Shown piece by piece: positions 18,855 through 28,205 of a stretch of DNA of 64,000 bases (position 1 is the first letter of the stretch; the number at the start of each line of letters is the position of its first letter). A program made the translations under genes and the position numbers. The DNA comes from CSP1-4 sp963777975 (GTDB lineage: Bacteria > Chloroflexota > Limnocylindria > Limnocylindrales > CSP1-4). The notes under the pieces were generated by a model that saw nothing but the letters and a program-made list of their open reading frames with translations, ran no database searches and was not told the DNA's origin. The stretch spans positions 124,001-188,000 of the forward strand of contig CAVZSO010000003.1 in assembly GCA_963777975.1 (NCBI GenBank), written 5' to 3'.

Positions 18855-19721
18855 TCATTCAAAGAGCGGGAGCTGCTGGCCGCCCCGCTCGACCTCCGGA
18901 TCGAGGCCGAGGTACGGCGCCATGCGGTCCAGGTCGGCGCCCTCCTGGGCGACCAGGGCACGCAGGTGGTCGGCCTTCAGGATATGCCAGTTGCCGCGCT
19001 CCAGGGCTCGCCGCAGGAGCGGCGACCGTTCGAGCTTGAAGCGCACCAGGTCGACGCGCTCGGGCAGGACGACGAGGAAGCGGACGAGCGTCGGTTCGTC
19101 CTGGATGCGAGCCCCCCGTTTGAGGAGCGGCTCGCCGAGCATGGCCGTCCACTCGACCTCGATGAGGAACGTCGCCTTGTTCCGGAGATACCAGATGACG
19201 TCGGTCTGCTCGAGGACCTCGAGGGGACCTCGGGAGATGAGCGGCAAGTAGGCGCGCTGCTCGACGTCGGACAGCTGGGCGATCAAGGGTCGACCGTTGT
19301 ACAGACGCTTGTGCTCCGACTTGCCCACCCAGCAACGCAGGCCGAGTCGGTGTCCGTACTCCACGAGCTGGCCGATGAGCTCGGTGTGGTCGAGGTGTCG
19401 GGCCTGCAGCTCATCGTTGGTGCGCAACAGGTCGGGCGTCGAGGCCCTCGATCGATAGCTGTCCAGGCAGGCGCGGACGAGCGCTTCGTCTGGCGTGTCG
19501 TGGCCCCGGAACATCGTCGCCACGCGGTCGAAGAAGGCCGCCTCGGTCAGGCCGCCTGCGGTCGACAGGAGACTGAAGACCGCCCATTCGACGCGGTCGG
19601 ACAGGGGCAGCGCAGCGGCTGCGATGTCGCGTTCATCCTTCAGCCACCAGCGCCCGTCGATCTCCTCGAGGCGATCCTGGTCCCGGCGCCGCAGCTCCCC
19701 CTCGATGAGCTCGAGCAGCAT
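18855..19721 (-). CDS. PD-(D/E)XK-nuclease-like protein paired with a methylase-like protein
   Basis: I do not recognise a named family. The 288 residues include LVEYGHRLGLRCWVGKSEHK, then the segment QTDVIWYLRNKATFLIEVEW. The spacing of the aspartate, hydrophobic strand and E-V-E-W recalls PD-(D/E)XK proteins of the type DVxW...FEVExTT. The protein ends GGQQLPLFE. The upstream methylase-like gene ends 70-76 bases before it on the same strand. ATG 19721 and GTG 19727 are equally good starts. Nuclease activity is an inference from one motif, and no partner with ATPase motifs is present. Confidence 0.55.
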   Translation of the reverse strand: MLLELIEGELRRRDQDRLEEIDGRWWLKDERDIAAAALPLSDRVEWAVFSLLSTAGGLTEAAFFDRVATMFRGHDTPDEALVRACLDSYRSRASTPDLLRTNDELQARHLDHTELIGQLVEYGHRLGLRCWVGKSEHKRLYNGRPLIAQLSDVEQRAYLPLISRGPLEVLEQTDVIWYLRNKATFLIEVEWTAMLGEPLLKRGARIQDEPTLVRFLVVLPERVDLVRFKLERSPLLRRALERGNWHILKADHLRALVAQEGADLDRMAPYLGLDPEVERGGQQLPLFE

Positions 19722-19797
19722 GCTCACGTGGTCCGACGGACGACGAACATCGCCGCTGGCGCGATCGGCCCGGCGTCGCCCGGAGGTCGCGCTCGGC

Positions 19798-21688
19798 TCA
19801 CTGGCCGAACCCTTCGCTTCGTGCCCCGTGGTGAGCTTCGGTCGGCTCGGCGCCGGCAGCCTCGGCGGCCGGCGGCTCGAGCTCGATCCCGTCGACCACC
19901 GGCGTCTCCGCGGTCCCGCCCAACAGGTAGCTGCCGGCGGCCATGTAGCCCAGGGCATCGAGCGCCTGCTCGCCGCGTTCCTCGCTCTCCGAGAAGGTCC
20001 TGCGTCCCGGTCAGTCGTCGGAGGTCGCCGGTCAGATCAAGGCCGACGAGCACCTCGCCCAGGAGCCGCTCTGCGCGGGCCGGTTCGCCGCGCGCCCGCA
20101 GGACCTCGACGGCGATCTCGGTCACGGCCCGCTCGACGTCCGCCAGGCGGAAGATCGCCGCATCCGGCTCCGGCGGGAGGGGATCGAGCGGTACGTTGCC
20201 GCGCGTACGTGGCCTGCCCGGTGTGGCACCGCTCGGTGGCACGAATTCGAGGGTGCCGCCGATGGCATCGCCGGCCTCGGCCAGCATCGCGCTGGTCAGC
20301 CGATAGCCGGCCTCGACGCCACCCAGCGCGCCGGCCACGAGGCCTTCAGGGCCGCCGGGCTCAAGGAGCACGACGACGCGCGCATCCGGCGCCAGGATGT
20401 TCGTGACCGAGGTCAGGGCGCGCCGCAGGGCGGCGGCGTGCGAACCCCACTCCGGGCCCGGCGGCTGCCCGATGAGCGGCTCGAGGGGCAGGGCCGCGGC
20501 CGCGTCGCGTCCCAGCGTGACGGCCGTCGTCACGAAGGCGAAGGAGAGGCTGTCCGTCGTCCAGCGGACCGGCGGCTGCGAGAGCACCAGCCGGACGCGC
20601 GCGCGGCTCGCCGACGGCCGCGGGGCCGGTCCGTGCAGTGGAAGCGGTGTCGACGAGTCGGCGAACGGCGAGGCGGTGTCGGCGAAGCCACGATCGGCGT
20701 GACCTCGACGCAGGACGACGTTGATCGAGCCATCGGCCAGGAGCGCCGGATCGTCCCCCAATCGGGCGGAGATCGGCCCGCCGGCGGCCGCCTCGAGGCG
20801 TTGGATGAAGCCACGCACGACACGACAGCCGTCCTCGAAGGCAAGCCACGGGTTGCGCTCGCGCCACTGGCGATCGCCCGGCGCGCGGACGCGACCACCG
20901 ACGATGCGCAGGGCGGCGACCCGTCCGGGATAGCTGTTCAGGCGGCTGGTCGGCAGCAGCGCATGAAGGAGCGCCAGGCGGAGTGCCGCTTCGATCGGCG
21001 CTGCGCGGAGGTCCTGCTCGATGCGCGCCAGGATGCCCTCGATGGCGGTCAGCGAGCGCGCCGTCCAGAGGTCGAGGATCTCGTCCGTCAGCCCGGCGTG
21101 CGCGGGCAGGACCGGGAATCGCTCGGCCAGCGCACCGCGGGCGGCACCATCCGTCGATAGCGCCCGCGCGCGGTCGGCGTCCGCCAGATCGGTCGGCACA
21201 GAACGCGATTCCGGGCCACCGACCTGATCACGACACACGGGACAGCGATAGATCTTGCGAAACGGGGCATCGGCATCGCCATCCCAGACGAACTCGTCGA
21301 CGACCACCGCTCGGCCACAGGTCGAGCACTGCGATGCGAACAGCTCGTTGAGCGCCTGGCGGAGCCCGACCTCGCCCCGCGGCTGGGCGCCGAGGGCGTT
21401 GACAGCGGCGTCGAAGTGGCGCAGGTCGGGCGGCCGCAGGACGACCTCGGCCACCAGCCGCGTGAGGGCCGTCGACTCGTGGACGTAGGCGCGCCGCAGC
21501 CGGGAGACGGCCGCCCGGGCGATCCAGCCGCCCCGACCGTGCAGGTCGACGACCACGTCGCCGGGGTTGGAGCGCGACTCGATCTCGGCCACGACCAGGT
21601 TCAGCGGCGGCGGCGGCGCGAAGCGGTCGAGCGCGGGCAGGCTCGGTCCGTGGTCCGGCCGGATGAGCGACGAAAGGGGTCCCGACAT
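19798..21688 (-). CDS. DNA-methylase-like protein with zinc ribbon, frame broken near C-terminus
   Basis: About 629 residues after repair. Near the N-terminus, DVVVDLHGRGGWIARAAV resembles methylase motif I (usually DPFxGxGT). CSTCG followed 24 residues later by CPVC suggests a zinc ribbon as in DUF1156-type DNA methylases. LVLSQPPVRWTTD is a possible degenerate D/N/S-PP-Y motif IV. The last strands (APDARVVVLLEPGG) fit a Rossmann fold. Near 19996 the frame changes; dropping one base continues TGTQDFSESEERGEQALDAL to a TGA at 19798. TAGACT eight bases before ATG 21688 suggests a leaderless start. Both catalytic motifs are atypical, so it may be inactive or act on another substrate. Confidence 0.6.
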
Positions 21689-21696
21689 CGCCGGTC

Positions 21697-21702
21697 AGTC
21701 TA
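21697..21702 (-). promoter_or_regulatory. -10 box of leaderless methylase-like gene
   Basis: TAGACT lies eight bases before ATG 21688. The same hexamer stands at this place before five other genes of the window. Confidence 0.5.
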
Positions 21703-21740
21703 CCGGCGGCGCGTCGGCCGGCCGACGGCCGGCGGCGAGC

Positions 21741-22592
21741 CTATGCCTCGTCCAGCTCCTCGGGCTCCTCGACGAAGGCCTCGTCATCGGTCACGTCGAC
21801 GGGCAGCACGCGCTCGATGTCCTCGATCTCCTCGTCCTCTTCGTCGAGCTCGAGGTCCTCCTCCAGGTCCATCTCCTCGCGGACCAGGGTGCCCTTGGTG
21901 TAGGGCCGCAGGTCGCTCGCCTTGGCGGCGGTCGGGAAGGAGACCTTGCCGTAGTTGGCCGGCGCCTGGAAGACCTCGCGGATGATGATGCGCACGTCCT
22001 TGTCGCCGAGGCTGGTGACGCCGGCGGCGTACTTGTTGCCCTCGGCCATGAGCTTCAGCAGGCGGGCCGCGACGGCACGTTCGACCTTGCCGATGGCGAC
22101 GCCGTTGGATCGTGCGCCGAGCTCGGACCCGACCGGCACCAGCTCGACCAGGTCGCCGGGATTGACCTGTGCCAGCTGACGCGCTGCGGGCAGGTCGTAG
22201 AGGCCGGCGAAGCCGGTCTTGCCGGTCTCCTCGACGAAGATCCAGACGGGTGCCTTGCTGCCCTTCATGGCCGGCACGGTCTTCTCGCCGGCGTCGGCCT
22301 GCAGCATGCGCAGGCGATCGATGTTCCGTTCCGCGATGCGGTTGGTCGGGTCGATGGCCAGGGCGGCCTGGTAGTGGATACGCGCCTCAGCCAGCTCGCC
22401 GAGCTCCCAGAGCGCCTTGGCCAAGCGGTTCTCGGCGGTGCTGTCGGGACCCAGCTCGAGGATCCGGCGGTTGATGTCACCCGCCTCGGTCCATTCGGCG
22501 GCGGTCGCGGCGGCGATGGCCTGTTCGGTCAGCTGACGCTTGAGGCGGACGATGTTGGTACCGGTGCTGTCGGTGGTCGTGGAGAGGCTCAT
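21741..22592 (-). CDS. TPR-containing protein of unknown function
   Basis: This 283-residue protein begins with two tetratricopeptide-like repeats (about residues 25-95; NRLAKALWELGELAEARIHY, QAALAIDPTNRIAERN). A middle domain follows, with NPGDLVELVPVGSEL and DKDVRIIIREVFQ. The C-terminus is a strongly acidic tail of about 45 residues. It is soluble, and the tail may bind basic partners. AAGGAG precedes ATG 22592. No enzymatic motif is seen. It stands between the methylase-like gene and a membrane protein with gaps of 52 and 123 bases. Confidence 0.7.
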   Translation of the reverse strand: MSLSTTTDSTGTNIVRLKRQLTEQAIAAATAAEWTEAGDINRRILELGPDSTAENRLAKALWELGELAEARIHYQAALAIDPTNRIAERNIDRLRMLQADAGEKTVPAMKGSKAPVWIFVEETGKTGFAGLYDLPAARQLAQVNPGDLVELVPVGSELGARSNGVAIGKVERAVAARLLKLMAEGNKYAAGVTSLGDKDVRIIIREVFQAPANYGKVSFPTAAKASDLRPYTKGTLVREEMDLEEDLELDEEDEEIEDIERVLPVDVTDDEAFVEEPEELDEA

Positions 22593-22715
22593 GGACTCCT
22601 TCGATCGGGGATCGGGCGCAGCGTGGCGCCGACGGTGGTCAGGGGAAGCCGAAGGGTTGTACCACCCGCCCGGAACGGTGTCAAACGTGGCTCGTCCGCA
22701 GGCCGCCGGCCGGGC

Positions 22716-23522
22716 CTAACGCACCAGCTGATTCCAGAGGACCACGCCGGCCAGGGCGACGATGAGGATGAGGTACTCCCAGATCCAGCCGACCGAGCGA
22801 CGTTCCGAGCCGGGCGCGGCGCGGTAGGCGCTCCAGAGGTAGAAGACCCCTGCCAGCACGGCAGGCCCAAGGAGCTGCGGCAGCGCCAGCGCACGGAGCA
22901 GGGCGGCTGCGACCCCGATGGCGACGGCGTACGTTCCTGCCGCCCAGGTCGCCTCGATGAGGTCCGGCTCGCGCGCGGCCGTCAAGCGGTAGCCGAGCAG
23001 GAAGGCGATCGCGCCGTCGAGGACGGCCAGCAGGAGCATGCCCGAGAAGTCGATGGTCGCCGGTTCGTTCGATCCGGGCAACGGCGCGGCCAGGCCGGCG
23101 AAGATGGAGCCCGCGACGGCCGCGAAGGCGAGGAAGGCCAGCAGCACGCAGAGGGGCAGCAGCTGGCGCTCGCGCCGGGCACGGATCTCGTCGGCGGGGC
23201 CGAGCAGCCGTGCTTCCATGAGCAGGGTCACCGCGATGAGCACGCCGCCGCCCGCCAGCACGGCCGCGAAGACCGGCCCGGGACCCGTCAGGTGCGCCAG
23301 GCCGGCGGTCGCCGTGGTTGCCACGATCGGCATCGCCAGCGACTCGATGGGCACGCCGCGAGGATCGAGGTCGGCCAGGTAGTGAAAGGCGCCGAACGCG
23401 GTGGCGCCGGCGACGACGAGCTGGCCGATCCAGAAGGCAGGGCCCTGCAGGAGCGCCGCCACGCCGGCCAGGATGACGAGCAGGACCGCCAGGTTCGCCG
23501 TGCGCTGCCGTTCGGTCCGCAT
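22716..23522 (-). CDS. Polytopic membrane protein (DUF5656-like)
   Basis: The 268 residues have about eight hydrophobic helices with short loops, for example NLAVLLVILAGVAALL, GMLLLAVLDGAIAFLLGY and YLILIVALAGVVLWNQLV. No transporter or enzyme motif is visible. Some Chloroflexota proteins of this size and pattern are filed as DUF5656; I am not certain it belongs there. ATG 23522 has TAGACT seven bases upstream and no ribosome site, so it is probably leaderless. The polX gene ends 18 bases upstream. Confidence 0.7.
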   Translation of the reverse strand: MRTERQRTANLAVLLVILAGVAALLQGPAFWIGQLVVAGATAFGAFHYLADLDPRGVPIESLAMPIVATTATAGLAHLTGPGPVFAAVLAGGGVLIAVTLLMEARLLGPADEIRARRERQLLPLCVLLAFLAFAAVAGSIFAGLAAPLPGSNEPATIDFSGMLLLAVLDGAIAFLLGYRLTAAREPDLIEATWAAGTYAVAIGVAAALLRALALPQLLGPAVLAGVFYLWSAYRAAPGSERRSVGWIWEYLILIVALAGVVLWNQLVR

Positions 23523-23529
23523 CAAGCGG

Positions 23530-23535
23530 AGTCTA
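23530..23535 (-). promoter_or_regulatory. -10 box of leaderless membrane protein gene
   Basis: TAGACT ends seven bases before ATG 23522. It lies just ahead of the polX stop codon on the same strand, so this gene may be transcribed apart from polX. Confidence 0.5.
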
Positions 23536-23540
23536 GGCGC

Positions 23541-25424
23541 TCAGACGTCGCGGTCGCCGGCCATCCATGCGAGGAAGGCCTCGCGCGATCGCGTATTGAT
23601 GACGTCGCTCGCCTCGAGCCAGCCGCGCCGCGCCAGGCCGATGCCCCAGGCCAGGTTGTCGTACTCATGACGATAGTGGGCGTCCGAGTCGATGACGAAG
23701 CGGCAGCCGGCGGCATGCGCGGCGCGGATGCGGCCGTCGGCCAGGTCGAGCCGCTCGTCCGAGCCGTTGATCTCGAGCAGCGTCGAGCTTTCGGCCGCCC
23801 CCTCGTAGAGCGCCTGCCAATCCAGGTCGAGGTCGTCGCGCACACCGATCTTCCGACCCGACGGGTGGGCGATGATGTCGACGTGGGGGTTCTGCAGCGC
23901 CGTCCGGTAGCGGGCCATGAGCTGCGCGCGCGATTGACGGCGGCCGACGTGCAGGCTGGCCACGACCACGTCGTAGCGCGCCAGTAGCTCGTCGGGATAG
24001 TCCAGCTCGCCATCGACGCGGATCTCCATCTCGCAGCCGTGCAGCAGGCGGAAGCCGGCGGGATGGGCGCCCTCGGGCACGTCGCCGTCCGCCTCCTCAC
24101 GCGCGAAGCGTGCGTTGAGCTCGGCGATGATGTCCCGCTGTCGCTCGACGCGTTCGATGGTCAGCCCGCGGGCGATGGTCAGGCTGCGCGAATGGTCGGT
24201 CAGGACCTGGTAGGCGTGGCCGCGGCGGCGCGTCGCCTCGGCGACCTCCTCGATCGAAAGGTGGCCGTCGGACCAATCGGAGTGGCTGTGTGCGTCGCCC
24301 TGAAGGTCGCCCAGCGTGACCAGGTCCGGCAGCGAACCGGCCTCGGCCGCCTCGATCTCGCCGCCGTCCTCGCGCAGCTCGGGCTCGATGTAGGGCAGGT
24401 CCAGGAAGGCGTAGACCTCTGCCTCGGTGGCGAAGGCGCGCCGATCCGCGGCTGCGCCCTCGAGCGGACGGCCATCGTCGCCCAGCCGTACGAAACCGTG
24501 CTCCGAGAGACTCCAGCCGCGGTCGCGAGCCAGGCCGCGAAGTCGCACGTTGTGGGCGGCCGAGCCGGTGAAGTGGACGAGGTAGGCCCCGACCTCACCG
24601 GGCGGCATGACCATCAGGTCGACCTGCGGGCCGCCCCGCAGCCGGACGGCGGCCTTGTGTCGACCCTCGGCGAGGACCTGCTCCACGCCGGGCATGGCGG
24701 TGAAGCGCGCGATCAGCTCGGCGCCGTCCGTGGCCTCGGCCAGCAGGTCGAGGTCGCCGATCGTCTCGCGGCGTCGGCGGAAGGACCCGGCCGGGATGAG
24801 CGCACCCAGGCCGCTGGTCCCGACCAGCGCGCCCATGACGGTGCCAAGGCGCCCGGCCGCCTCCCCGAGCCGCATCCGGACCGTTCGCTCGCCGAGGCCC
24901 GCCAGGGCGTCGAGGATGCGCTCCTCGGACTTGGGACCGAGGCCTTTCACGCCGCGCAGCCGCCCCGCGCGGGCAGCGGCCTCCAGGTCCTCGAGGGTCT
25001 CGATGCCCAGCGCGGCGTGGAGATCGTGCACCGTCCGCGGCCCCAGGCCGGGCACCGCCAGGAGCTCCAGGAGCGATGGCGGCACGTCGGTCCGCAGCCG
25101 TTCCAGGAACCGGAGGCGGCCGGTATCGGCCAGCTCGGCCAGCTTGTCGGCGATGGCGCGCCCGACGCCAGGCAGCTCGAGCGGCGCGCCGCGTCGGTAG
25201 GCTTCGACCACGGAGCTCGGCGCGTCGGCGATGGCATCGGCCGCGCGTCGATACGCCTGGGCCTTGAAGACGAGCTCGCCCTTCAGCTCGACCAGGTCGC
25301 CGATCTCCCAGAACATGGCCGCCAACTCGGCGTTCGTCAGGACCGGGACATCGTCGCCCCGCGCTGCGCTCGGGCGAGCAGCGAGGTCGGTCGAGGCTGA
25401 GTCGGCGTCGGCTGGCTCGGGCAC
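23541..25424 (-). CDS. polX: Family X DNA polymerase with PHP domain (PolX)
   Basis: PolX fills short gaps in base-excision repair, and its PHP domain acts as a 3'-5' exonuclease or AP endonuclease. The 627 residues show helix-hairpin-helix regions (LELPGVGRAIADKLAELA, LLAVPGLGPRTVHDLH, LRGVKGLGPKSEERIL) and the palm motif GSFRRRRETIGDLDLL with two metal aspartates plus VDLMVMP for the third. The C-terminal PHP domain has DAHSHSDWSDG, VLTDHS, HGCEMEI, HPSG and DSDAH. All catalytic residues expected for both activities appear present. The start is GTG 25424; other starts further in would also keep the helix-hairpin-helix region. Confidence 0.93.
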   Translation of the reverse strand: MPEPADADSASTDLAARPSAARGDDVPVLTNAELAAMFWEIGDLVELKGELVFKAQAYRRAADAIADAPSSVVEAYRRGAPLELPGVGRAIADKLAELADTGRLRFLERLRTDVPPSLLELLAVPGLGPRTVHDLHAALGIETLEDLEAAARAGRLRGVKGLGPKSEERILDALAGLGERTVRMRLGEAAGRLGTVMGALVGTSGLGALIPAGSFRRRRETIGDLDLLAEATDGAELIARFTAMPGVEQVLAEGRHKAAVRLRGGPQVDLMVMPPGEVGAYLVHFTGSAAHNVRLRGLARDRGWSLSEHGFVRLGDDGRPLEGAAADRRAFATEAEVYAFLDLPYIEPELREDGGEIEAAEAGSLPDLVTLGDLQGDAHSHSDWSDGHLSIEEVAEATRRRGHAYQVLTDHSRSLTIARGLTIERVERQRDIIAELNARFAREEADGDVPEGAHPAGFRLLHGCEMEIRVDGELDYPDELLARYDVVVASLHVGRRQSRAQLMARYRTALQNPHVDIIAHPSGRKIGVRDDLDLDWQALYEGAAESSTLLEINGSDERLDLADGRIRAAHAAGCRFVIDSDAHYRHEYDNLAWGIGLARRGWLEASDVINTRSREAFLAWMAGDRDV

Positions 25425-25490
25425 ACGGGCAGTGTGCCGGAGGCGGGCGCGACCCGCCAGCCGCGCGAGGCCCTCCCCGGCTCGAGGGGC

Positions 25491-26777
25491 TCAGCCGGCG
25501 GCGACCGGCCGGCCGACCTCGACCTCGTCCACGACCACCCGATCGCGGCCGCGCCGCTTGGCCGCGTAGAGCGCACCGTCGGCCCGCTGCACCAGCTCGG
25601 CGACGGTCTCGCCGTCGGCTTCGCCGACGGCCACGCCGATGGAGACCGAGACGGGCCGTCCGTCGGAGACGCCGAGGCTCGTCAGCTCCAGGCTGGCCAC
25701 GGCCGCGCGGATGCGCAGGGCGACGTCGCAGGCTTGGTCGGTCGTGGCCCGGCGGAGCAGCACGGCGAACTCCTCGCCACCGAAGCGCGCGGGTGTGTCG
25801 GCGGCGCGGACCCCGGATGCGATGGACTGGGCGACGGCGCGCAGGACCGCGTCGCCGACGGCGTGCCCGAACGTGTCGTTGATGCGCTTGAAGTGATCGA
25901 TGTCGATCATCAGGACGCCCAGCGCGTCGCCCGCCCGGCGGCCACGAGTGAGCAGCTCGGCCAGCTCATCGAAGTGACCGCGATTGGGGAGCCCGGTCAG
26001 GGCGTCCATGCGTGCCCCGAGCTCGGCGGCCTGTTGCGCGCCGGCTCGCTGGAGCGCGATCGTGAGCTCGGTGGCCGCCGTCTCGAGGAGCATCACGTCG
26101 GCCGTCGACCAGGCTTCCTCGCGGCGCCGCGAGAGCACGAGAGCGCCGATCGGCGCCTCGTCGGCCTGGAGCGGTCGGGCGATGACGGTGCGCAGGCCGA
26201 AGACCGCCTGGAGTCGGTCGACGAGCAGGGAGATCGACGCCGCGTCGTCATCGAGCGATGACATGACCGCGGCCTCCGCCGGCACATCGCCTGCACGACG
26301 CCCCGGACCGGTCGCCGATGCCAGCAGGTCGGCCGGCAGTCGCGTCGTCGCCAGCGGCACGCTCATCGAGGTCGAGACGAGGATGGCCTCGATGTCGCGA
26401 TCACCGGGCCGTCGTCGCGCGACGACCACGTGGTCGGCGCCAGAGGCGCCACGGAGCGCATCGACGATCGTCGCCACGACGGCATCGGGCGAGGTCGAGC
26501 GCCCGAGTCCCTGGAGCAGTCGGTGGACGGCGGCCTCGGCGGCTTGGGCGTCGGTCGCCGCACGGAGCTCGGCGCGTTCGACCACGACCTGTGCCAGGGC
26601 CACGATGATGCTCGCGCCCAGCACGATCCAGCCGACCGGCGACCCGGGGGCCACAGCGATCATCCCGATCCCGACCAACCCGAGCACGATCAACCCGACG
26701 ACGACAAGGCCGCGAGCGATGGCGAGGGTCCGGAGCGCCACCGGCTCGGCCATGCTGTTCCTGGAACGCCGGCTCAT
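25491..26777 (-). CDS. Membrane-bound GAF-GGDEF diguanylate cyclase
   Basis: This 428-residue enzyme would make c-di-GMP from two GTP. It has two N-terminal membrane helices (residues about 18-60), a coiled linker, a GAF-like sensor (about 90-240) and a GGDEF domain with DALTGLPNRGHF, IDIDHFKRINDTFGH and the active RFGGEEF. RAAD stands five residues before GGEEF, the spacing of the inhibitory I-site, so product feedback is likely. The GAF signal is unknown. ATG 26777 is divergent from the first binding-protein gene, across a dyad symmetry. Confidence 0.92.
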   Translation of the reverse strand: MSRRSRNSMAEPVALRTLAIARGLVVVGLIVLGLVGIGMIAVAPGSPVGWIVLGASIIVALAQVVVERAELRAATDAQAAEAAVHRLLQGLGRSTSPDAVVATIVDALRGASGADHVVVARRRPGDRDIEAILVSTSMSVPLATTRLPADLLASATGPGRRAGDVPAEAAVMSSLDDDAASISLLVDRLQAVFGLRTVIARPLQADEAPIGALVLSRRREEAWSTADVMLLETAATELTIALQRAGAQQAAELGARMDALTGLPNRGHFDELAELLTRGRRAGDALGVLMIDIDHFKRINDTFGHAVGDAVLRAVAQSIASGVRAADTPARFGGEEFAVLLRRATTDQACDVALRIRAAVASLELTSLGVSDGRPVSVSIGVAVGEADGETVAELVQRADGALYAAKRRGRDRVVVDEVEVGRPVAAG

Positions 26778-26810
26778 GTCAGGCGATGCGAGTGTCGTGG
26801 GCCATGTCGT

Positions 26811-26838
26811 CCATGCATGATGACGCACCGGTGCATGG
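26811..26838. promoter_or_regulatory. Inverted repeat between divergent GGDEF and binding-protein genes
   Basis: CCATGCA (26811-26817) and TGCATGG (26832-26838) are perfect 7-base arms 14 bases apart, a spacing of two helical turns centre to centre. The place, 34 bases before the GGDEF start and 87 before the binding-protein start, suits an operator for a dimeric regulator. No regulator gene is adjacent. Confidence 0.4.
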
Positions 26839-26852
26839 TCTCGCCGATGCAG

Positions 26853-26863
26853 GCACAATCCCT
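26853..26863 (+). promoter_or_regulatory. 11-mer shared with the second binding-protein gene, copy 1
   Basis: GCACAATCCCT lies 72 bases before the first binding-protein start. The identical 11-mer lies 197 bases before the paralogous second gene. CACAAT inside it could be a -10 element. It may be a leftover of the gene duplication or a shared promoter element. Confidence 0.35.
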
Positions 26864-26924
26864 GCCCGGGCGCTCTCGTTCCCAGCCCTGCCCTCCCCTC
26901 ATCTGACCGACCGGAAGGACGACG

Positions 26925-28073
26925 ATGCTCGACGCCTGGACCCTGGAGCGATGCCGGACCGCGGCCGTCGTGGTGCTCGGCGGCCTTCTGGTCCTTGCCT
27001 GCTCGCCGTCTGGATCCGGCCTCGTGGCAGCGCCGGTGCCGTCGGCACCGGCCGCCGGAGGACCATCCAAGGCGCTCATCGAGGCAGCCACACGTGATGG
27101 AGTCCTGACCGTGATCGCGCTGTCGCGCGACCGTTGCGACTACGGCGAGGTGATCCGCAGCTTCACGGATCGATACGGCATCGCCGTCAACGAGCTGAAC
27201 CCGATCGGCGACGCCGGCGACCAGATCGACGCGATCACCGCCACCAAGGACCACCCAGGTCCCCAGACTCCGGACGTGATCGACGTCAGCATGGCTGTCG
27301 CCCTCGACAATCGGGAGCTCCTGGAGCGATACCGGGTCTCGACCTGGGACAGCATCCCGCCGGCGCTCAAGGATCCCGAAGGAGCCTGGTACGGGGCGTA
27401 CTTCGGGACGCTCGCCTTCGAGACGAACACGGACCTCGTCGTCGACGCGCCAGACGACTGGCCCGATCTGCTCGATCCTGCGCTCAAGGGCAAGGTCGGC
27501 CTGCCTGGCGACCCACGTGACTCGACGTTGGCGATGGAGGCCGTCTATGCGGCGGCGCTAGCGAACGGCGGCTCCGCCACAGACGTCCAACCCGGCCTCG
27601 AGTTCTTCAAGTCCCTGGCGGACGCCGGGAATCTCTCGCCGATCGTCGCGCGCAGCAACACCATCGACCAGGGGGTCACGCCGGTCGCCATCCGCTGGAC
27701 CTATACCGCGTTGGCGCACCGCACGGCCGCTGCCGGCGACCCCGTGATCGAGGTCACGGTCCCGAGCTCGGGCGGGGTCGGCGGCGCCTTCATCCAGGCG
27801 ATCAATCGCTACGCCCCACATCCCGACGCCGCCAGACTCTGGATCGAGCATCTGCTGTCGGACGAGGGCCAGCGATCGCTGATGGAGGGTTCGTGCACGC
27901 CGGCGCGGATCGCGGACCTGACGGCCCGGGGCGTCCTGCCGGAGACGCTGCTCCCCGGTCATCCGGACGCCGGTCGCGTGACCTTCCCGAGCCCATCCGA
28001 GCTCGAGGCTGCGAGGACGTCGATCATGCAGGGCTGGGACTCGGTCGTCGGCTTCGACTTCACTGGCCAGTGA
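26925..28073 (+). CDS. ABC transporter substrate-binding lipoprotein (paralogue 1)
   Basis: The 382 residues begin with a lipoprotein signal (VVVLGGLLVLACSPSG; lipidated Cys at about residue 26). They follow the type-2 periplasmic fold of iron(III)/polyamine/phosphonate-type receptors. Landmarks are GVLTVIALSRDRCDYGEVI, VSTWDSIPPALKDPEGAWYG, ALANGGSATDVQPGLEFFK and APHPDAARLWIEHLLSDEGQ. Ligand is not predictable. It is intact and closely similar to the next gene. GGAAGGA stands before ATG 26925. It opens the importer operon. Confidence 0.88.
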   Translation: MLDAWTLERCRTAAVVVLGGLLVLACSPSGSGLVAAPVPSAPAAGGPSKALIEAATRDGVLTVIALSRDRCDYGEVIRSFTDRYGIAVNELNPIGDAGDQIDAITATKDHPGPQTPDVIDVSMAVALDNRELLERYRVSTWDSIPPALKDPEGAWYGAYFGTLAFETNTDLVVDAPDDWPDLLDPALKGKVGLPGDPRDSTLAMEAVYAAALANGGSATDVQPGLEFFKSLADAGNLSPIVARSNTIDQGVTPVAIRWTYTALAHRTAAAGDPVIEVTVPSSGGVGGAFIQAINRYAPHPDAARLWIEHLLSDEGQRSLMEGSCTPARIADLTARGVLPETLLPGHPDAGRVTFPSPSELEAARTSIMQGWDSVVGFDFTGQ

Positions 28074-28145
28074 CCTGACACGAGGCCATGCGTCAGCCCG
28101 GGCGACGACGTCCGTGGTGGCGGCCGCCATCACGCCGCCGCTGCT

Positions 28146-28176
28146 GCGGCCTCTGACGCCAGCGTGTGGAGGCCGC
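28146..28176 (+). terminator. Inverted repeat after first binding-protein gene
   Basis: GCGGCCTC and GAGGCCGC are perfect 8-base arms with a 15-base loop, 73 bases after the stop. No T-run follows, so termination would need Rho or be partial. Confidence 0.3.
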
Positions 28177-28194
28177 GAAGGCCGGCCGTTGCGC

Positions 28195-28205
28195 GCACAA
28201 TCCCT
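28195..28205 (+). promoter_or_regulatory. 11-mer shared with the first binding-protein gene, copy 2
   Basis: GCACAATCCCT is identical to 26853-26863. Here it runs directly into the TTGACG of a possible promoter. Confidence 0.35.

Noticed and set aside
15842..19039. A 1065-codon open frame on the plus strand
   Set aside because: It lies antisense to the aminotransferase and DUF885 genes, which have clear family motifs. Long antisense frames are expected at this GC content.
21567..23987. An 806-codon open frame on the plus strand
   Set aside because: Antisense to the TPR and membrane-protein genes and the polX 3' part; composition is that of a shadow frame.
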